47,485 bases of DNA from Bacteriovoracaceae bacterium UBA4096 (GTDB taxonomy: Bacteria; Bdellovibrionota; Bacteriovoracia; Bacteriovoracales; Bacteriovoracaceae), in assembly GCA_002381945.1 (NCBI GenBank), contig DFXY01000028.1:1-47485 (forward strand). The letters are read 5' to 3'. This document shows positions 23,146-31,120 of this stretch, piece after piece. The position numbers and the translations under genes were made by a program. Numbering within the stretch: position 1 is the stretch's first letter; every line of letters begins with the position of its first letter. Under the pieces are notes generated by a model. The model saw nothing but the letters and a program-made list of their open reading frames with translations. It was not told where the DNA came from and searched no databases.

Positions 23146-25152
23146 CTAAAAGTTAGGAGCAGGCACGGCGTTATCGCAGGCATCCTCTGCATTGGGATCA
23201 AATGGCGTGATTGTTTCCTGAACTGGAGGAACACAGGTTCCGTTTTTACAGTCACCAAATTCCTCAACATTATAGCAATGCTGTCGGCAGGTAGTGTTTC
23301 CTTGAGTATCAGTCCCAGTTTTAACTACCAGGCATTTCACGACCGTAGTTTTCTGACACCATTCCTTAGCTATACAGAAGTCTCCGATAGGCTTACTACA
23401 GAGAACAGCTGGCGAAAGAATCGTATTATGGGGAGCACATTGTCCGGTACTCCGATTACAACAAAGACTGGAGCATTCTAAATCTGTGCTACAGCTCTCG
23501 CCGATAATTCGATTACCCTGGGTAAGTGAAGAATCAAAACACTGCGATACCAGGGCCTGATCCCAGCAACGATTGTTAAAACAACACTCACTGCCACCGC
23601 AGCCGGCATTACTGGTACAGCTCTTGAAGTTAGTATAAAGAACTTCATTACCTACATCTGTTCTGTACTGAGTAGGACGGACTAATTGTAATTTAACATC
23701 ATTGGAGTTCGCGATAATGTATTCATTGCCATTATCATCTTTAGCAGTAATTTCAATGGTAGCGGCTACGTTACAAGATCCCACATGTTCAAGATCATAG
23801 TTTTTGCTCTGAGCTCGGGCATTTGCTCCATCCATCCATAGGCTCTTTCCTGCAACTGGAAGAGTCTGCTCTTCACGGATTCCATCCACTTCATCTGATG
23901 CCAGATGAGGAACACCTGCCGTAAGACTAAGTTTAGTGGCCAGTGGGAAAAGATAAGAGTTGTAATAAAGTTTGTTCTGCACCGGAAAGGTTTGATTATC
24001 ATCTGGCAATGGACTAGAGAAATAAATGGGATAATCGACCCATGAACCTTCGCGGAAAAGTCGTTTTTCACCATCGAGTTTATTGAATCTAAACTGCCAT
24101 TCATTACTATTTACCAGACGATAAGGTCCTCGGTAATAATAAGGGGTTCCAAGAATGGTGACTGGATCCCAGATGGTTGTTGGATAAGTAAAAGTTACCG
24201 CTTGGGAATCAGAACCAATCAGAGAAGCATCACTAAATCTGAAACTTCCGGCCACATTAGAAGCCGTGGTTGGCATGGTATCTGGTAAGGGCTTCATTAA
24301 TTTATAGCTCATTAAATCTTGGAAATAGTTTCCGCCACTGGTGCTTTTCACCTGTGGAAAAGAAGGCGTCATAGGAACTTTAACTGTTCCTGAAACTTGT
24401 ACCAGCCCTTGATCCATAACCTTGGCATAAGCGTAAAGACACTCTTCTGCTGGCTGACTAGGATTGGATTGAACACCATCACAGGCACCTACGCCCTGGA
24501 ATGTAGGATCATCCTCTACTCGTAAGCCACGGCAGTATAAACCCGTATTGCGGTTATCCTGAGTTGGCTCTTCGCCAGCGGCAAATTTCCCATTACTATC
24601 CAGATTGTATTCGTTGTAATCATATAGATCGTATGGAAGGCGAATATTCCGGAAAGGCTCTGATCTAAGGTCCATCACTAAGACGGAAATATCAGTTTGC
24701 GGTGTGATCCCCGGAGCTTTAGTCACAACAGCAGGAAGGGAAATGATTTCACGGTTCATTCCAAACTTAAATCGTACTCTGACATGCCTATTAGAAAGAG
24801 AAGCGATGTTAATTCCTGCCAGATAAAGTCTACCGGCGAAATTTTTTGGAATGGTTAATTTTCGGACGTAACTTCCGCCGCCAGCATAGCCGGTTCCGGT
24901 ATTATAAGTAGTATCCGTAGAAAGATTGGGCTCAATTAAGTGTCGAATTTCAACTTTAGGAGGAAGAGAAGTTCCATTGCCAATGGTTGAATCACCAGCA
25001 CCTGCCCCATTACCACCAGCTGCATTACCGATAGTTCCGTTCTGAGCTGACTTAGTTGAAGTTGGTATATCTGAAGACATACATCCAGAGATGACGAAAA
25101 TCATCACAAGTAACTGACTTAAAATTTTCTTCCCTAAAATACACTTATCCAT
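23146..25152 (-). CDS. Large cysteine-rich lipoprotein of unknown function
   Basis: 668 residues with a lipoprotein signal (LLVMIFVISGC), then a Gly/Asn-rich linker (NAAGGNGAGAGDSTIGNG) typical of surface lipoproteins. The middle 350 residues look beta-rich with repeated aromatic/Pro/Asn patterns. From about residue 520 a cysteine-rich tail with repeated C-x-x-C and CC pairs appears (SNAGCGGSECCFNNRCWDQ, ECSSLCCNRSTGQC, HCYNVEEFGDCKNGTC), reminiscent of disulphide-knot modules. I do not recognise the family. Transcribed alone on the minus strand with no clear promoter or terminator. Confidence 0.75.
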   Translation of the reverse strand: MDKCILGKKILSQLLVMIFVISGCMSSDIPTSTKSAQNGTIGNAAGGNGAGAGDSTIGNGTSLPPKVEIRHLIEPNLSTDTTYNTGTGYAGGGSYVRKLTIPKNFAGRLYLAGINIASLSNRHVRVRFKFGMNREIISLPAVVTKAPGITPQTDISVLVMDLRSEPFRNIRLPYDLYDYNEYNLDSNGKFAAGEEPTQDNRNTGLYCRGLRVEDDPTFQGVGACDGVQSNPSQPAEECLYAYAKVMDQGLVQVSGTVKVPMTPSFPQVKSTSGGNYFQDLMSYKLMKPLPDTMPTTASNVAGSFRFSDASLIGSDSQAVTFTYPTTIWDPVTILGTPYYYRGPYRLVNSNEWQFRFNKLDGEKRLFREGSWVDYPIYFSSPLPDDNQTFPVQNKLYYNSYLFPLATKLSLTAGVPHLASDEVDGIREEQTLPVAGKSLWMDGANARAQSKNYDLEHVGSCNVAATIEITAKDDNGNEYIIANSNDVKLQLVRPTQYRTDVGNEVLYTNFKSCTSNAGCGGSECCFNNRCWDQALVSQCFDSSLTQGNRIIGESCSTDLECSSLCCNRSTGQCAPHNTILSPAVLCSKPIGDFCIAKEWCQKTTVVKCLVVKTGTDTQGNTTCRQHCYNVEEFGDCKNGTCVPPVQETITPFDPNAEDACDNAVPAPNF

Positions 25153-25325
25153 GGTCTTAGACCTCAGTAGACTCTTCGGACCTTATTTCTTAAATCTATA
25201 AATTTATTATGAGGGAGAAAAGATTTCCGGGGGGAAAGAGCGGGATCTGGCTTCATCTTTCAATGAGTTATAAATCCCGCTTAAATCGATCAGCTTATGT
25301 GGATGCCCGCTTCTGGTGGCAAATC

Positions 25326-26156
25326 TTACTTTAGGGCCTCATTCAGTACCATTGCCAGACGAACACCGGCCTGAAAAAGACGCTCTTCAATCACAGGGAC
25401 AAATTGGTAGCTATACTCGTAAGCAAGCTTAGGCATATTTTCTTCAGGAACCTTAATATCATAACGGCAGTACTGCTTAACTGACATTGGCCCAGAAGCT
25501 GGAGTTACATCTGCAGGATAAATCTTCGAGCGTAAATTTTTAGATTCACGGGCCCAGTCTAAAACATCACCTTTTCTCCAGGCGAGAATTTGTTCACGGG
25601 TTTTACCCTGAATAACAAACGAGCCCATTTCGGTGAAACTAAGTCCGGTGAAATTAATCATCCCCTCATCCCAAAGTGCATGAAGATTAGTTGGTTTATT
25701 ATGGAAAAGTACTTTGCAGGCATTGCCTCCCCGGTCTAACCCATTTCCCACATGTAGTGGCATATGGACGTCACCGATCAAGTGAACAAGAAATTTTAGA
25801 GCAAAAGCTTTTTTATCTTTTGTGGCACTGGCATCTTTTAAGACAGCAACTTGTTCACGAATTGCACCAACAAGTTTACCGGAAGAATTTGTCTCATCAT
25901 GGTCATGAGCTTCATCCGCCCAGTCAGTGAAATGCCAGTTATAGGTGTGTGAATAAGACTGCGGCTCGGACTTAATTTCATCTGACCAGGTAGAGACCCG
26001 TGCCAGTGTCTGATTATCCAGAATATTATAAATCTTTAAATGGACATCAGTATTAAGGTATCTTTCTGCGACTAAACCAACTGTTCTATGGCCAGTCGGT
26101 CCCCAGGCCAGGGCATTTGCTGAAAACAGGGCCATGGCAAGAATGAAAGTTTTCAT
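25326..26156 (-). CDS. Secreted S1/P1-type zinc nuclease
   Basis: 276 residues. Signal peptide cleavage after ALA at residue 17 exposes Trp18 (WGPTGHRTVG), which in this family is the N-terminal zinc ligand. Other ligands are visible: STWSDEIK, HTYNWHFTDWADEAHDHD, HLIGDVHMPLHVGNGLDRGGN and NLHALWDEGM. It should degrade single-stranded DNA and RNA outside the cytoplasm, releasing 5'-nucleotides. Ribosome site GAGGAGA is present; the ATG overlaps the asparaginase-like stop (ATGA), so the two genes are co-translated. Confidence 0.92.
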   Translation of the reverse strand: MKTFILAMALFSANALAWGPTGHRTVGLVAERYLNTDVHLKIYNILDNQTLARVSTWSDEIKSEPQSYSHTYNWHFTDWADEAHDHDETNSSGKLVGAIREQVAVLKDASATKDKKAFALKFLVHLIGDVHMPLHVGNGLDRGGNACKVLFHNKPTNLHALWDEGMINFTGLSFTEMGSFVIQGKTREQILAWRKGDVLDWARESKNLRSKIYPADVTPASGPMSVKQYCRYDIKVPEENMPKLAYEYSYQFVPVIEERLFQAGVRLAMVLNEALK

Positions 26157-26677
26157 AGTTCGATCTCCTCAAAAGTTCCGCGCTGTTTATTTTTTCTGAA
26201 TTTCGGGACTGTAAATAATTTACCGTGAAAAGTGACATAGTATCCTGGCCCAAGAATCCTGGCCGCGAAGATGGCCTCAATCACGTTTTGAGCGGCATCT
26301 GAGTCATCAAACCCTAGAGGCTTCATAGCACCCGTAAAGACTACAGGGACTTTTATTTCGGGATATTTTTCAAAGCAGTATTTAGCGGTAACATCCATCG
26401 TGTCGGTCCCGTGAAGGAGCACGATGGGATTCATTCCCTTTTCATGGGCCTTGATGGAATTAAGAATAAATTCCCGATCCTTATCATCCATGTAAAGCGA
26501 GTCTTTCGACATGATTTGCTTAACAGTAATGTCCGTATAAGGAAGTCTCAGCTTTTGCAGGATTTTATTTTTGACGATGGTATCGCGGTTTTGAAGGGAG
26601 CCTTCAAATTCGTCATAGATTTTCTCAATGGTCCCCCCAGTGGCGAGGATGAATAGCGGCATCACTTCATTAGACAT
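26153..26677 (-). CDS. Single-domain asparaginase-like protein
   Basis: About 174 residues from the ATG at 26675-26677; MPLFILATGG at 26662 and an upstream start at 26719 are alternatives, the last unlikely because it lies over the htpG promoter. The N-terminal asparaginase domain is clear: nucleophile loop ATGGTIEKI, second loop LLHGTDTMDVT with Thr/Asp, and VVFTGAMKPLGFDDSDA with the catalytic Lys. The C-terminal domain of normal asparaginases (about 330 residues) is missing. Such half-size proteins occur elsewhere; substrate is uncertain. No signal peptide. Confidence 0.82.
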   Translation of the reverse strand: MSNEVMPLFILATGGTIEKIYDEFEGSLQNRDTIVKNKILQKLRLPYTDITVKQIMSKDSLYMDDKDREFILNSIKAHEKGMNPIVLLHGTDTMDVTAKYCFEKYPEIKVPVVFTGAMKPLGFDDSDAAQNVIEAIFAARILGPGYYVTFHGKLFTVPKFRKNKQRGTFEEIEL

Positions 26678-26691
26678 AAATTTTTCAGCTA

Positions 26692-26721
26692 CCCTTGACG
26701 TTTGTATATATGGGCCCATCT
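26692..26721 (+). promoter_or_regulatory. Sigma32 (heat-shock)-type promoter for htpG
   Basis: CCCTTGACG (26692-26700), 14 bases, then CCCATCT (26715-26721). This fits the heat-shock consensus CTTGAAA - N11-16 - CCCCATNT with CTTGA and CCCAT intact; the first C of the -10 is G. It lies 63 bases before the chosen htpG start, where a chaperone promoter is expected. Confidence 0.6.
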
Positions 26722-26783
26722 TTTGTAGGTATTATTACGCTAAAAGACAAGATAGACAATTTGACACCAGTTTTGGAGGATGC

Positions 26784-28637
26784 ATGACAACTCGTAAAGG
26801 TTCAATTTCAGTAAAAACTAACGACATTTTTCCGATTATTAAAAAATGGCTTTACTCAGAGCATGATATTTTTATCCGGGAATTAGTCTCAAATGCCTGT
26901 GACGCGATCACCAAAAGGCATACTTTGGCCCGTTCCCAAGGTCACGAGATGCCTGAAGGTAAGGTTCAAATTGACCTCAATAAAGAGGCCCGCACCATTA
27001 TTATTACCGACAATGGTCTGGGAATGAATGAGAGTGAAGTTGAAAAATACATCGCTCAACTGGCCTTCTCTGGCGCAGAAGAATTCGTTCAGAAAATGAA
27101 AGACATGGGTAACACCAACAGCAAAGATGAAATCATTGGTAAATTCGGTCTGGGTTTTTATTCAGCTTTCATGGTCGCTGAAAAAGTGGAAGTGGAATCT
27201 CTCTCTATGGTACCTGGTTCTGTTCCTACCAAATGGACTTGTCTGGGAGACACTGACTATGAATTTTCTGAATCAACTAAGAGCGAAGTAGGAACGAAAA
27301 TCACTCTCTTCATCGGACCTGATGGAGAAGAATTCCTGGATAACTGGAAACTTAAAGAAACACTAAACCGTTATTGTGATTTCATGCCTTATCCAATTAC
27401 ATTGGGTGAAGAGCTTATAAATGAGACAACTCCCCTGTGGAAAAAAGATCCCACAGTCCTCAAAGATGAAGATTATAAAGAGTTTTATCAAAAAATGTTC
27501 CCTATGGACCCGGAACCTCTTTTTTGGTTACACCTCAATGTGGATCATCCTTTCACCCTTCAGGGTGTACTCTTCTTTCCAAAGATAAATCAGAATAAGC
27601 CAATGCAAGAAAATGGCATCAAGCTTTATTCAAAACAGGTCTTTGTATCTGACAATGTAAAAAATGTTGTTCCGGATTTCCTGGGCCTTCTAAAAGGTGC
27701 CATTGATTCGGTGGATATCCCACTAAACGTATCCCGCTCCGCCCTGCAAGGGGATCCGAATATTAAAAAGATTTCAAATTACATCATTAAAAAAGTCTCC
27801 GAATCCTTGAAGAAACTTTTTAATTCTGACCGAGAACGCTATGAAAAGGCCTGGGAAGATATTGGACTGTTTGTTAAGTACGGATGTATGCAGGACGAGA
27901 AATTTGATGAAGTGATGAGAAAGTTTGTCCTGTTCAAAAACACAGATGGAAAATTAATTACGCTTGAGGAGTATCAAGCAGGAATTCCTGAAGCCTACAA
28001 AGAGAAGCTCAAAGATAAATACGTTTATTTTGAGAAAAACCTGAGTGACGAATCACTTCGCAAGCAGCTTCATGCCGAAGGCATCCAGGTGCTTGAGACC
28101 GATCAGTACATTGATCCACACTTTATGCAGCACTCAGAGATGAAGAAACTTGGTGAACAGAGTTTTAAATTCTCTGCCATTGATTCAGAAGTGGAGAATT
28201 TACTTGATACGGCCCAAACCAGCGCTGATGATATTAAAGTCAAAGATTTCTTCAAACAAGTTCTGGTTGGCGACAATAAGGAAATTGAAGCTAAGCTGGA
28301 TGTTGATGTCAAAAATCTCAAGAATGCTTCTTCCAGTGCTTACTTTAAGATCGATGAGAATATGAAACGCTTCCAGCAGATGACTAAATCCATGGGGCAG
28401 ACTGCTTTCGCTATGCCTATTAAGAAGACGCTGGTGGTGAATCCACGCAATGTTCTGATTCAAAATGCCTTAAAAATTTGGGAGAAAGGTGAGAAGAAAG
28501 AATTGGCAGAGAAAATCTGCCACCATGTTTCAGATCTTGCCAGCTTATCTTCGGAAGGACTCACTTCAGAAGAGAAAGAAAAATTTGTTTCTCGTTCTCA
28601 ATCTTTAGTTCAAGAACTTTCTCAATTTATCGTTTAA
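26784..28637 (+). CDS. htpG: Chaperone HtpG (Hsp90)
   Basis: 617 residues from the ATG at 26784, set by GGAGG upstream; longer in-frame starts lack support. The ATP-binding GHKL domain is evident: LYSEHDIFIRELVSNACDAI (helix with the Mg-binding Asn), DNGLGM and IGKFGLGFYSAFMVA. The middle domain carries a client/ATP-contact Arg in VSRSALQGD, and the C-terminal dimer domain ends after AKSMGQTAFAM-type sequence. Stress chaperone. Preceded by a sigma32-like promoter and followed by a GC hairpin. Confidence 0.96.
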   Translation: MTTRKGSISVKTNDIFPIIKKWLYSEHDIFIRELVSNACDAITKRHTLARSQGHEMPEGKVQIDLNKEARTIIITDNGLGMNESEVEKYIAQLAFSGAEEFVQKMKDMGNTNSKDEIIGKFGLGFYSAFMVAEKVEVESLSMVPGSVPTKWTCLGDTDYEFSESTKSEVGTKITLFIGPDGEEFLDNWKLKETLNRYCDFMPYPITLGEELINETTPLWKKDPTVLKDEDYKEFYQKMFPMDPEPLFWLHLNVDHPFTLQGVLFFPKINQNKPMQENGIKLYSKQVFVSDNVKNVVPDFLGLLKGAIDSVDIPLNVSRSALQGDPNIKKISNYIIKKVSESLKKLFNSDRERYEKAWEDIGLFVKYGCMQDEKFDEVMRKFVLFKNTDGKLITLEEYQAGIPEAYKEKLKDKYVYFEKNLSDESLRKQLHAEGIQVLETDQYIDPHFMQHSEMKKLGEQSFKFSAIDSEVENLLDTAQTSADDIKVKDFFKQVLVGDNKEIEAKLDVDVKNLKNASSSAYFKIDENMKRFQQMTKSMGQTAFAMPIKKTLVVNPRNVLIQNALKIWEKGEKKELAEKICHHVSDLASLSSEGLTSEEKEKFVSRSQSLVQELSQFIV

Positions 28638-28646
28638 TTCATATCC

Positions 28647-28664
28647 GGGGCCCACAAGGGCCCC
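28647..28664. terminator. Hairpin between htpG and the SDR gene
   Basis: GGGGCCC (28647-28653), loop ACAA, GGGCCCC (28658-28664): perfect 7-bp GC stem between two convergent genes. No T-tract on either side, so it may end transcription poorly or act as a 3'-end stabiliser. Confidence 0.5.
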
Positions 28665-28669
28665 AATAC

Positions 28670-29443
28670 TTATCTTCTAAAACGACGGCCTGCTTCCCAT
28701 TTAAATAGTTGCGGAAGATAGTGCGCTATATTTATCCCGATTTGAGTCATTCCACCTGGTCGAAAATGTTCGTCATCTTTTTTTATCGATTCACCTATAA
28801 GTTGGGCATACTGATCGGCATCCATATAATCTGAAGGTACTTCGAAGTTTTTTCCATATTTATTTTCAATATCATCAAACATACGGGTTTTGATTCCTGG
28901 GGTGATCAGGCATAAAGTAGAAACACCGGTTCCTTTAAGTTCAATATTAAGGCAATTAGTAAAGGCCAGCACTGCGGCCTTTGAGGCTGCATAAGTCGAG
29001 GCACAGGGAAAATGCATAATTGCCGATACGCTCGAATTATTCACTATCTTGCCTTTTCCCTGTTTGATCATCTGGGGTAATAGTCCTCGGGTTAAATGGA
29101 CCAGAGAAACTAAATTGACCTGAAACATGGAATAGATATCTTCCAGTGGCTGTTCTTCCAAAAGACCACCTGTTAAGAGTCCTGCATTATTAATAAGTAT
29201 CTCAATGGGAGTATGGGAGAGCTGATGAAGCAAATTCTCCACTTGATCTTTGCGGGATAAATCAGCTATCCAGATTTTAACCGATTGTGCGCCAAGGAGC
29301 TCCAACTCATGAATGAGAGCAGTTTCTTCATTTCTCATGACGAGATGAAGTTTTGCTTTTTCACGGGCGCACATTTTTGCAATGGCCAAACCAATACCTC
29401 TGTTGGCGCCCGTGATTAGAACTTCAGCATTACGAATTTCCAC
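28670..29443 (-). CDS. Short-chain dehydrogenase/reductase (SDR)
   Basis: 257 residues from the GTG at 29441-29443, chosen because GGAGG lies six bases before it. Classical SDR hallmarks: TGANRGIG cofactor loop, NNAG, catalytic Ser in VNNSSVSAIM and YAASK. The family oxidises or reduces alcohols/ketones with NAD(P)H; substrate unknown. The start overlaps the end of the flavin reductase gene by 14 bases, so the two form an operon and may act in one oxidation pathway. Confidence 0.88.
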   Translation of the reverse strand: MEIRNAEVLITGANRGIGLAIAKMCAREKAKLHLVMRNEETALIHELELLGAQSVKIWIADLSRKDQVENLLHQLSHTPIEILINNAGLLTGGLLEEQPLEDIYSMFQVNLVSLVHLTRGLLPQMIKQGKGKIVNNSSVSAIMHFPCASTYAASKAAVLAFTNCLNIELKGTGVSTLCLITPGIKTRMFDDIENKYGKNFEVPSDYMDADQYAQLIGESIKKDDEHFRPGGMTQIGINIAHYLPQLFKWEAGRRFRR

Positions 29444-30074
29444 GAATGACCTCCGGCCATTTATCTGGCTTGGCATAGCTTAATCGATTTATCCGAGTTG
29501 TTGTATGATAGTCATCAAGTCCATTCACGCAGATGGAGCCTGCTTTTTCGATATCCAAAAACCCGTCTACGTTCAGGCAATTTTCTGGTATATGGACTTC
29601 TAAGATTTCACCAATGATCAAATGGACACCATTCTCCGAAATCAGTTGTTCACGGATAAATTTCATTCCAATCTGTATTCGGGATTCTTTCACATAGGGC
29701 GCCAGGAAAGAATTCTTATATTCTGCTGTGAGCTCGCAGGCATCAAATTCAGAGATAGTGTCCGGATATCTGGCACTGGTTTGATGGGCCTTAAGATAAA
29801 AATCTTCCAAGACATGGTTAACCGTATAAAAACCCGTAGCTTTAATGTTCTCAATAGTATGTCTGGCAACATTGGTGGGTCTTGAAATAAATCCCATTAA
29901 GGGAGGTGAGGCCCCAAGGTGAAAAAAAGAATTGAATGGGGCGAGGTTAGTGCTTTTTTCAAGGGAAACAGTACCTATGAGATTTAACGACTTAAATCCA
30001 CTCAAACAATTTATAAAAGTTGCATTAAATCTTTGGTCTAATTTCGAGAGATCATTTTTAGTAAAAGTCTTCAT
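29430..30074 (-). CDS. Flavin reductase-like FMN-binding split-barrel protein
   Basis: 214 residues with the pattern of the DIM6/NTAB flavoprotein group: LIGTVSLEKSTNLAPFNSFFH-type opening, a second conserved stretch GFISRPTNVARHTIENIKAT and TGFYTVNHV, then a core with LIIGEILEVHI near residue 150. Members bind FMN and reduce flavin or act as oxidoreductases. No clear ribosome site is seen before the ATG. First gene of the pair with the SDR. Confidence 0.82.
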   Translation of the reverse strand: MKTFTKNDLSKLDQRFNATFINCLSGFKSLNLIGTVSLEKSTNLAPFNSFFHLGASPPLMGFISRPTNVARHTIENIKATGFYTVNHVLEDFYLKAHQTSARYPDTISEFDACELTAEYKNSFLAPYVKESRIQIGMKFIREQLISENGVHLIIGEILEVHIPENCLNVDGFLDIEKAGSICVNGLDDYHTTTRINRLSYAKPDKWPEVIRGNS

Positions 30075-30191
30075 TCGAGCATCTTCTCTGAATCATCGGC
30101 CATGAACAAGTCTGTCTGAGTTTTGTTTAATCAAAGCCTCATTTGACAACGTTAGTAATTTTAAACATGATTCTCTGTATTGGAGATCATC

Positions 30192-30590
30192 ATGAACTCA
30201 ATCATTCTTACCCTTTTTTTCATGGTTCTTTATTCATGCGCCCATAATGATCCTAAAATAAGTCACACCAGTGGTTATGACCTCCATAAGCAAGATGGCC
30301 ACTGCTCTCTATCGCGTCACGGCAGATTTATAACTAAGCTCAAACTAAAGTGGCCTTGCCAGTTTCATCTCGATCCACAAAACGAGTTAAGAATAAAAAA
30401 ACTGGATAAGTACGATGTCTTCTTAATTGAACATAGTGAAAAGCTAGCAACCACAACTAAAGATTGCAGAACCCAAGTTCAGGCGGTACGCATTTTTGAT
30501 GGCAAAACTGAAGCCTCACAGTACGTAAACAATGTTGCAATATGTTTGCCTTTTCAATGGGATGAGAAAGTATTTATAGGTCTTTTCTAA
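30192..30590 (+). CDS. Small putative lipoprotein, unknown
   Basis: 132 residues from the ATG at 30192, with GGAG six bases upstream (an in-frame TTG at 30180 is rejected). The N-terminus NSIILTLFFMVLYSC ends in a cysteine at position 17 with a lipobox-like VLYSC; the Tyr two residues before the Cys is atypical, so lipidation is only probable. The mature part has cysteines in HCSLSR, WPCQFH, KDCRTQ and ICLPF and a short, beta-like pattern. I do not recognise it. Confidence 0.6.
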   Translation: MNSIILTLFFMVLYSCAHNDPKISHTSGYDLHKQDGHCSLSRHGRFITKLKLKWPCQFHLDPQNELRIKKLDKYDVFLIEHSEKLATTTKDCRTQVQAVRIFDGKTEASQYVNNVAICLPFQWDEKVFIGLF

Positions 30591-30661
30591 AGGTAGTTCA
30601 GGCATTTATTTCCTCTGAAAATGCTATCTTGGAAATTCATGTTTTACCTTAAAATAAGGGC

Positions 30662-31120
30662 ATGAATATTCTAACATTATTATTCGTTACGATAGTTTTT
30701 GCCTTACCGGTCTGGTCCTTCTCCCCTAAACCTAACTTCATAGAAAAACCTAATATCGGTTTTGTTGATAATTATTTCGATGAAACCAGAGGTATTGCCT
30801 TATCTCGGATGGCATCTGATTTTGACTTTCAAGATCTAACTCCTGAGAACGTAAAAGAATTGAATAAAGTTCATGATACGAAAAGAGAATTTGGAAAGAT
30901 GTTTGGATTCCATGATTGGAAAGTCACAGGCCAAAAACTTATCGAAAAAGATTTTGGTCGGGTTCTCCTATTTGAAGGTACCTACCTGAATAATAAAAAA
31001 CAAAAAGTGAACTTCCTTGAGGTTTACTGGGCAAATGCCCAAAGCTCCCGCCAGTTTCTTTTAACCTCGGAAAAATACCTCTTAAAACTTGATCAGTTTC
31101 AGGAATACTTTATCCCATGA
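30662..31120 (+). CDS. Exported protein, unknown (152 aa)
   Basis: Ribosome site TAAGGG lies just before the ATG. Signal peptide NILTLLFVTIVFALPVWSF. The mature part has helical segments and no cysteine, ending LDQFQEYFIP. I do not recognise the family. Its stop overlaps the ATG of the next, 649-residue gene (ATGA), so the two are translated together and likely belong to one system. Confidence 0.65.
   Translation: MNILTLLFVTIVFALPVWSFSPKPNFIEKPNIGFVDNYFDETRGIALSRMASDFDFQDLTPENVKELNKVHDTKREFGKMFGFHDWKVTGQKLIEKDFGRVLLFEGTYLNNKKQKVNFLEVYWANAQSSRQFLLTSEKYLLKLDQFQEYFIP

Noticed and set aside
26628..26783. Upstream in-frame extension of htpG
   Set aside because: It would run through the sigma32-like promoter and lacks a ribosome site; the ATG at 26784 has GGAGG and matches the family N-terminus.
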